Source of the DNA: Firmicutes bacterium UBA5388 | GTDB lineage: Bacteria > Bacillota > UBA4882 > UBA10575 | NCBI GenBank assembly: GCA_002409975.1 | Contig: DHOO01000062.1 | Location: forward strand, 8,076-13,189 | Direction: 5' to 3' | Length of the DNA stretch: 5,114 nucleotides | Part shown: in pieces, positions 4,839 to 5,114 of the stretch | Layout of the letters: every line of letters starts with the position of its first letter | How positions within the stretch are numbered: position 1 is the first letter of the stretch | Made by a program: the position numbers and the translations under genes | The notes under the pieces: generated by a model | Told to the model about the DNA's origin: nothing | The model's input: the letters and a program-made list of their open reading frames with translations, nothing else | Database searches by the model: none

Positions 4839-5114
4839 TTAATAAAGACTGCCGCTATTGACGACAGGCTGGGCATCCTTATTACCACAAAGGATAACAA
4901 GTAAATTAGATACCATAGCAGCCTTGCGCTCCTCATCAAGTTTGACCACATCATTTTCATTAAGTTTAGCCAAAGCCATCTCTACCATACTTACGGCGCC
5001 ATCGACGATCATCTTTCTAGCATCAATAATGGCGCTGGCTTGCTGCCTTTGTAGCATGACGGCAGCAATTTCCGGAGCGTAAGCAAGATAGGTAATTCGT
5101 GCTTCGATAATTTC
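4839..5114 (-). CDS. SPFH/Band-7 domain protein, C-terminal 91 residues (5' part outside window)
   Basis: SPFH (stomatin/prohibitin/flotillin) proteins form oligomeric scaffolds, usually at the membrane; the specific role of this one is unknown. The frame is open to the window edge at 5114. The visible part begins EIIEARITYLAYAPEIAA and continues with MLQRQQASAIIDARK and MIVDGAVSMVEMAL, an Ala/Glu-rich helix typical of the end of the SPFH domain. Then come DEERKAAMVSNLLVILCG and a flexible tail ending PVVNSGSLY. The Met at the codon beginning at 5057 is internal, because family residues continue upstream of it. The stop TAA (4839-4841) lies 2 bases before the Arc-like start, so the two genes form an operon closed by the terminator at 4557-4597. 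Proteins of this kind are roughly 280-320 residues, so about a third is visible. Confidence 0.85.
   Translation of the reverse strand, partial: EIIEARITYLAYAPEIAAVMLQRQQASAIIDARKMIVDGAVSMVEMALAKLNENDVVKLDEERKAAMVSNLLVILCGNKDAQPVVNSGSLY

Noticed and set aside
4858..5082. 74-codon plus-strand frame opposite the SPFH gene
   Set aside because: It is antisense to a clear SPFH coding region and has a Ser/Ala/Thr-rich composition with no family features.
1..5114. CRISPR array, tRNA or rRNA genes
   Set aside because: No regularly spaced short repeats and no tRNA- or rRNA-like sequence seen on either strand.

Overview
The window looks like an accessory or defence-island segment of a Firmicutes genome, probably a Clostridia or Negativicutes member. 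The reasons are the strong GAGGTG-type Shine-Dalgarno, the U-tailed intrinsic terminators, and the minus-strand pair of an SPFH-domain gene followed by an Arc-like ribbon-helix-helix gene, an arrangement I associate with that group. The genus cannot be fixed from this sequence.

Left part (1-3767, plus strand): the C-terminal half of a type I restriction-modification methyltransferase (hsdM), overlapping by ATGA with a specificity gene (hsdS) that carries two target-recognition domains. After a 66-bp gap comes a 525-codon gene for a SIR2-like protein that keeps the NAD-binding and catalytic motifs of anti-phage NADases. HsdM and HsdS would form the modification enzyme. The SIR2 protein is a likely second defence layer (NAD depletion, abortive infection) carried in the same operon. 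No hsdR lies downstream, so it is either upstream of the window or absent.

The main point of interest is the hsdS/sir2 junction. HsdS stops right after Ala-Leu-Glu, encoded by GCACTGGAA. The same nine bases recur just after the sir2 stop codon and continue in frame into about 20 more residues ending in Phe-Pro-Arg-Arg, then stop. That is what the missing end of HsdS should look like by comparison with its own central repeat. The simplest reading is that sir2 was inserted into the 3' end of hsdS, trimming HsdS and leaving its old tail stranded.

Middle part (3768-4638): about 870 bp without an intact gene. It holds the stranded hsdS tail, two tandem plus-strand terminators, a short NUDIX-like coding relic, a 14-bp perfect palindrome, a frameshifted relic of a Phd/YefM-type antitoxin, another plus-strand terminator, and a minus-strand terminator closing the converging operon.

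Right part (4639-5114, minus strand): a 65-codon Arc-like DNA-binding protein starting at TTG, 2 bp downstream of the stop of an SPFH/Band-7 family gene that runs off the window. These look like ordinary host genes unrelated to the defence operon.
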